The position numbers and the translations under genes were made by a program. Under the pieces are notes generated by a model. That model had not been told where the DNA came from. It searched no databases and saw only the letters and a program-made list of their open reading frames with translations. This document shows, one piece after another, positions 6,303 to 6,376 of a DNA stretch of 6,376 nucleotides. Numbering within the stretch: the first letter of the stretch is position 1; each line of letters begins with the position of its first letter. Source of the stretch: JACQWR01 sp964614365 (GTDB lineage Bacteria; Desulfobacterota; Syntrophia; Syntrophales; JACQWR01); contig CAZTLA010000179.1 of assembly GCA_964614365.1 (NCBI GenBank), positions 1 through 6,376 on the forward strand, written 5' to 3'.

Positions 6303-6376
6303 ATGCAGGTCAAGCGATACGAAGCGGCAAATATCAGGGAAGCGCTGGTTATGATCAAAAAAGATCTTGGTCCCGA
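6303..6376 (+). CDS. flhF: FlhF flagellar-placement GTPase, N-terminal end (partial)
   Basis: An open frame begins at ATG 6303, one base after the flhA stop, and runs off the right edge after 24 codons. The residues MQVKRYEAANIREALVMIKK followed by DLGP match the typical FlhF start (M-x-V-K-R-F/Y-x-A ... E-A-L ... K-x-x-L-G-P). FlhF is a signal-recognition-particle-type GTPase that, with FlhG, controls the number and position of flagella, commonly polar ones. GGTGGA at 6289-6294, within the end of flhA, is a plausible ribosome binding site eight bases upstream, so translation is probably coupled. The GTPase domain lies outside the window, so the call rests on the N-terminus and on the flhA-flhF gene order. 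Confidence 0.88.
   Translation, partial: MQVKRYEAANIREALVMIKKDLGP

Noticed and set aside
6354..6367. GATC-AAAAAA-GATC inverted repeat in flhF
   Set aside because: The 4-bp arms are too short to be meaningful, and the segment encodes the conserved MIKKDLGP start of FlhF.

Overview
This window is a contiguous, single-strand (+) block of flagellar motor-switch and type III export genes. The order is fliM (3' end) - fliN - fliO - fliP - fliQ - fliR - flhB - flhA - flhF (5' end). All seven complete genes have about the expected family length and intact signature motifs, and I see no frameshift or insertion. There is no RNA gene, mobile element, CRISPR array or convincing terminator.

Organism: the order fliMNOPQR-flhB-flhA-flhF, the protein style (a FliN with a long acidic Ala/Pro/Glu-rich leader, a short one-helix FliO, a FliP with a signal peptide) and a base composition that looks near 50% G+C suggest a Gram-negative, deltaproteobacterial (Desulfobacterota-like, perhaps Syntrophales-like) flagellate. 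This is inference from memory of such clusters; no taxonomic marker is present.

Layout: 1-93 is the last part of fliM, overlapping fliN (80-571). A 96-nt gap containing a 9-bp hairpin precedes fliO (start placed at 668). fliO overlaps fliP by 4 nt (ATGA). A 103-nt gap separates fliP from fliQ, and fliQ overlaps fliR by 4 nt (GTGA). A 120-nt gap precedes flhB and a 40-nt gap with a purine-rich ribosome binding site precedes flhA. flhF starts 1 nt after the flhA stop and runs off the window. No gene-free stretch exceeds 120 nt.

How the genes work together: FliM and FliN form the cytoplasmic C-ring that switches rotation and receives export cargo. FliP, FliQ and FliR form the export-gate core in the inner membrane, with FliO assisting FliP assembly. 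FlhB sets substrate specificity by self-cleavage at NPTH. FlhA is the nonameric gate whose cytoplasmic ring docks chaperone-substrate complexes. FlhF is a signal-recognition-particle-type GTPase that places the flagellum, usually at a pole.

This is well-known biology, and I see no undescribed system. The points most worth a second look are a FliM/FliY-like EIDAL motif at the N-terminus of FliN and the hairpin between fliN and fliO. The two other long spacers, each with a tiny possible ORF, are weaker leads.
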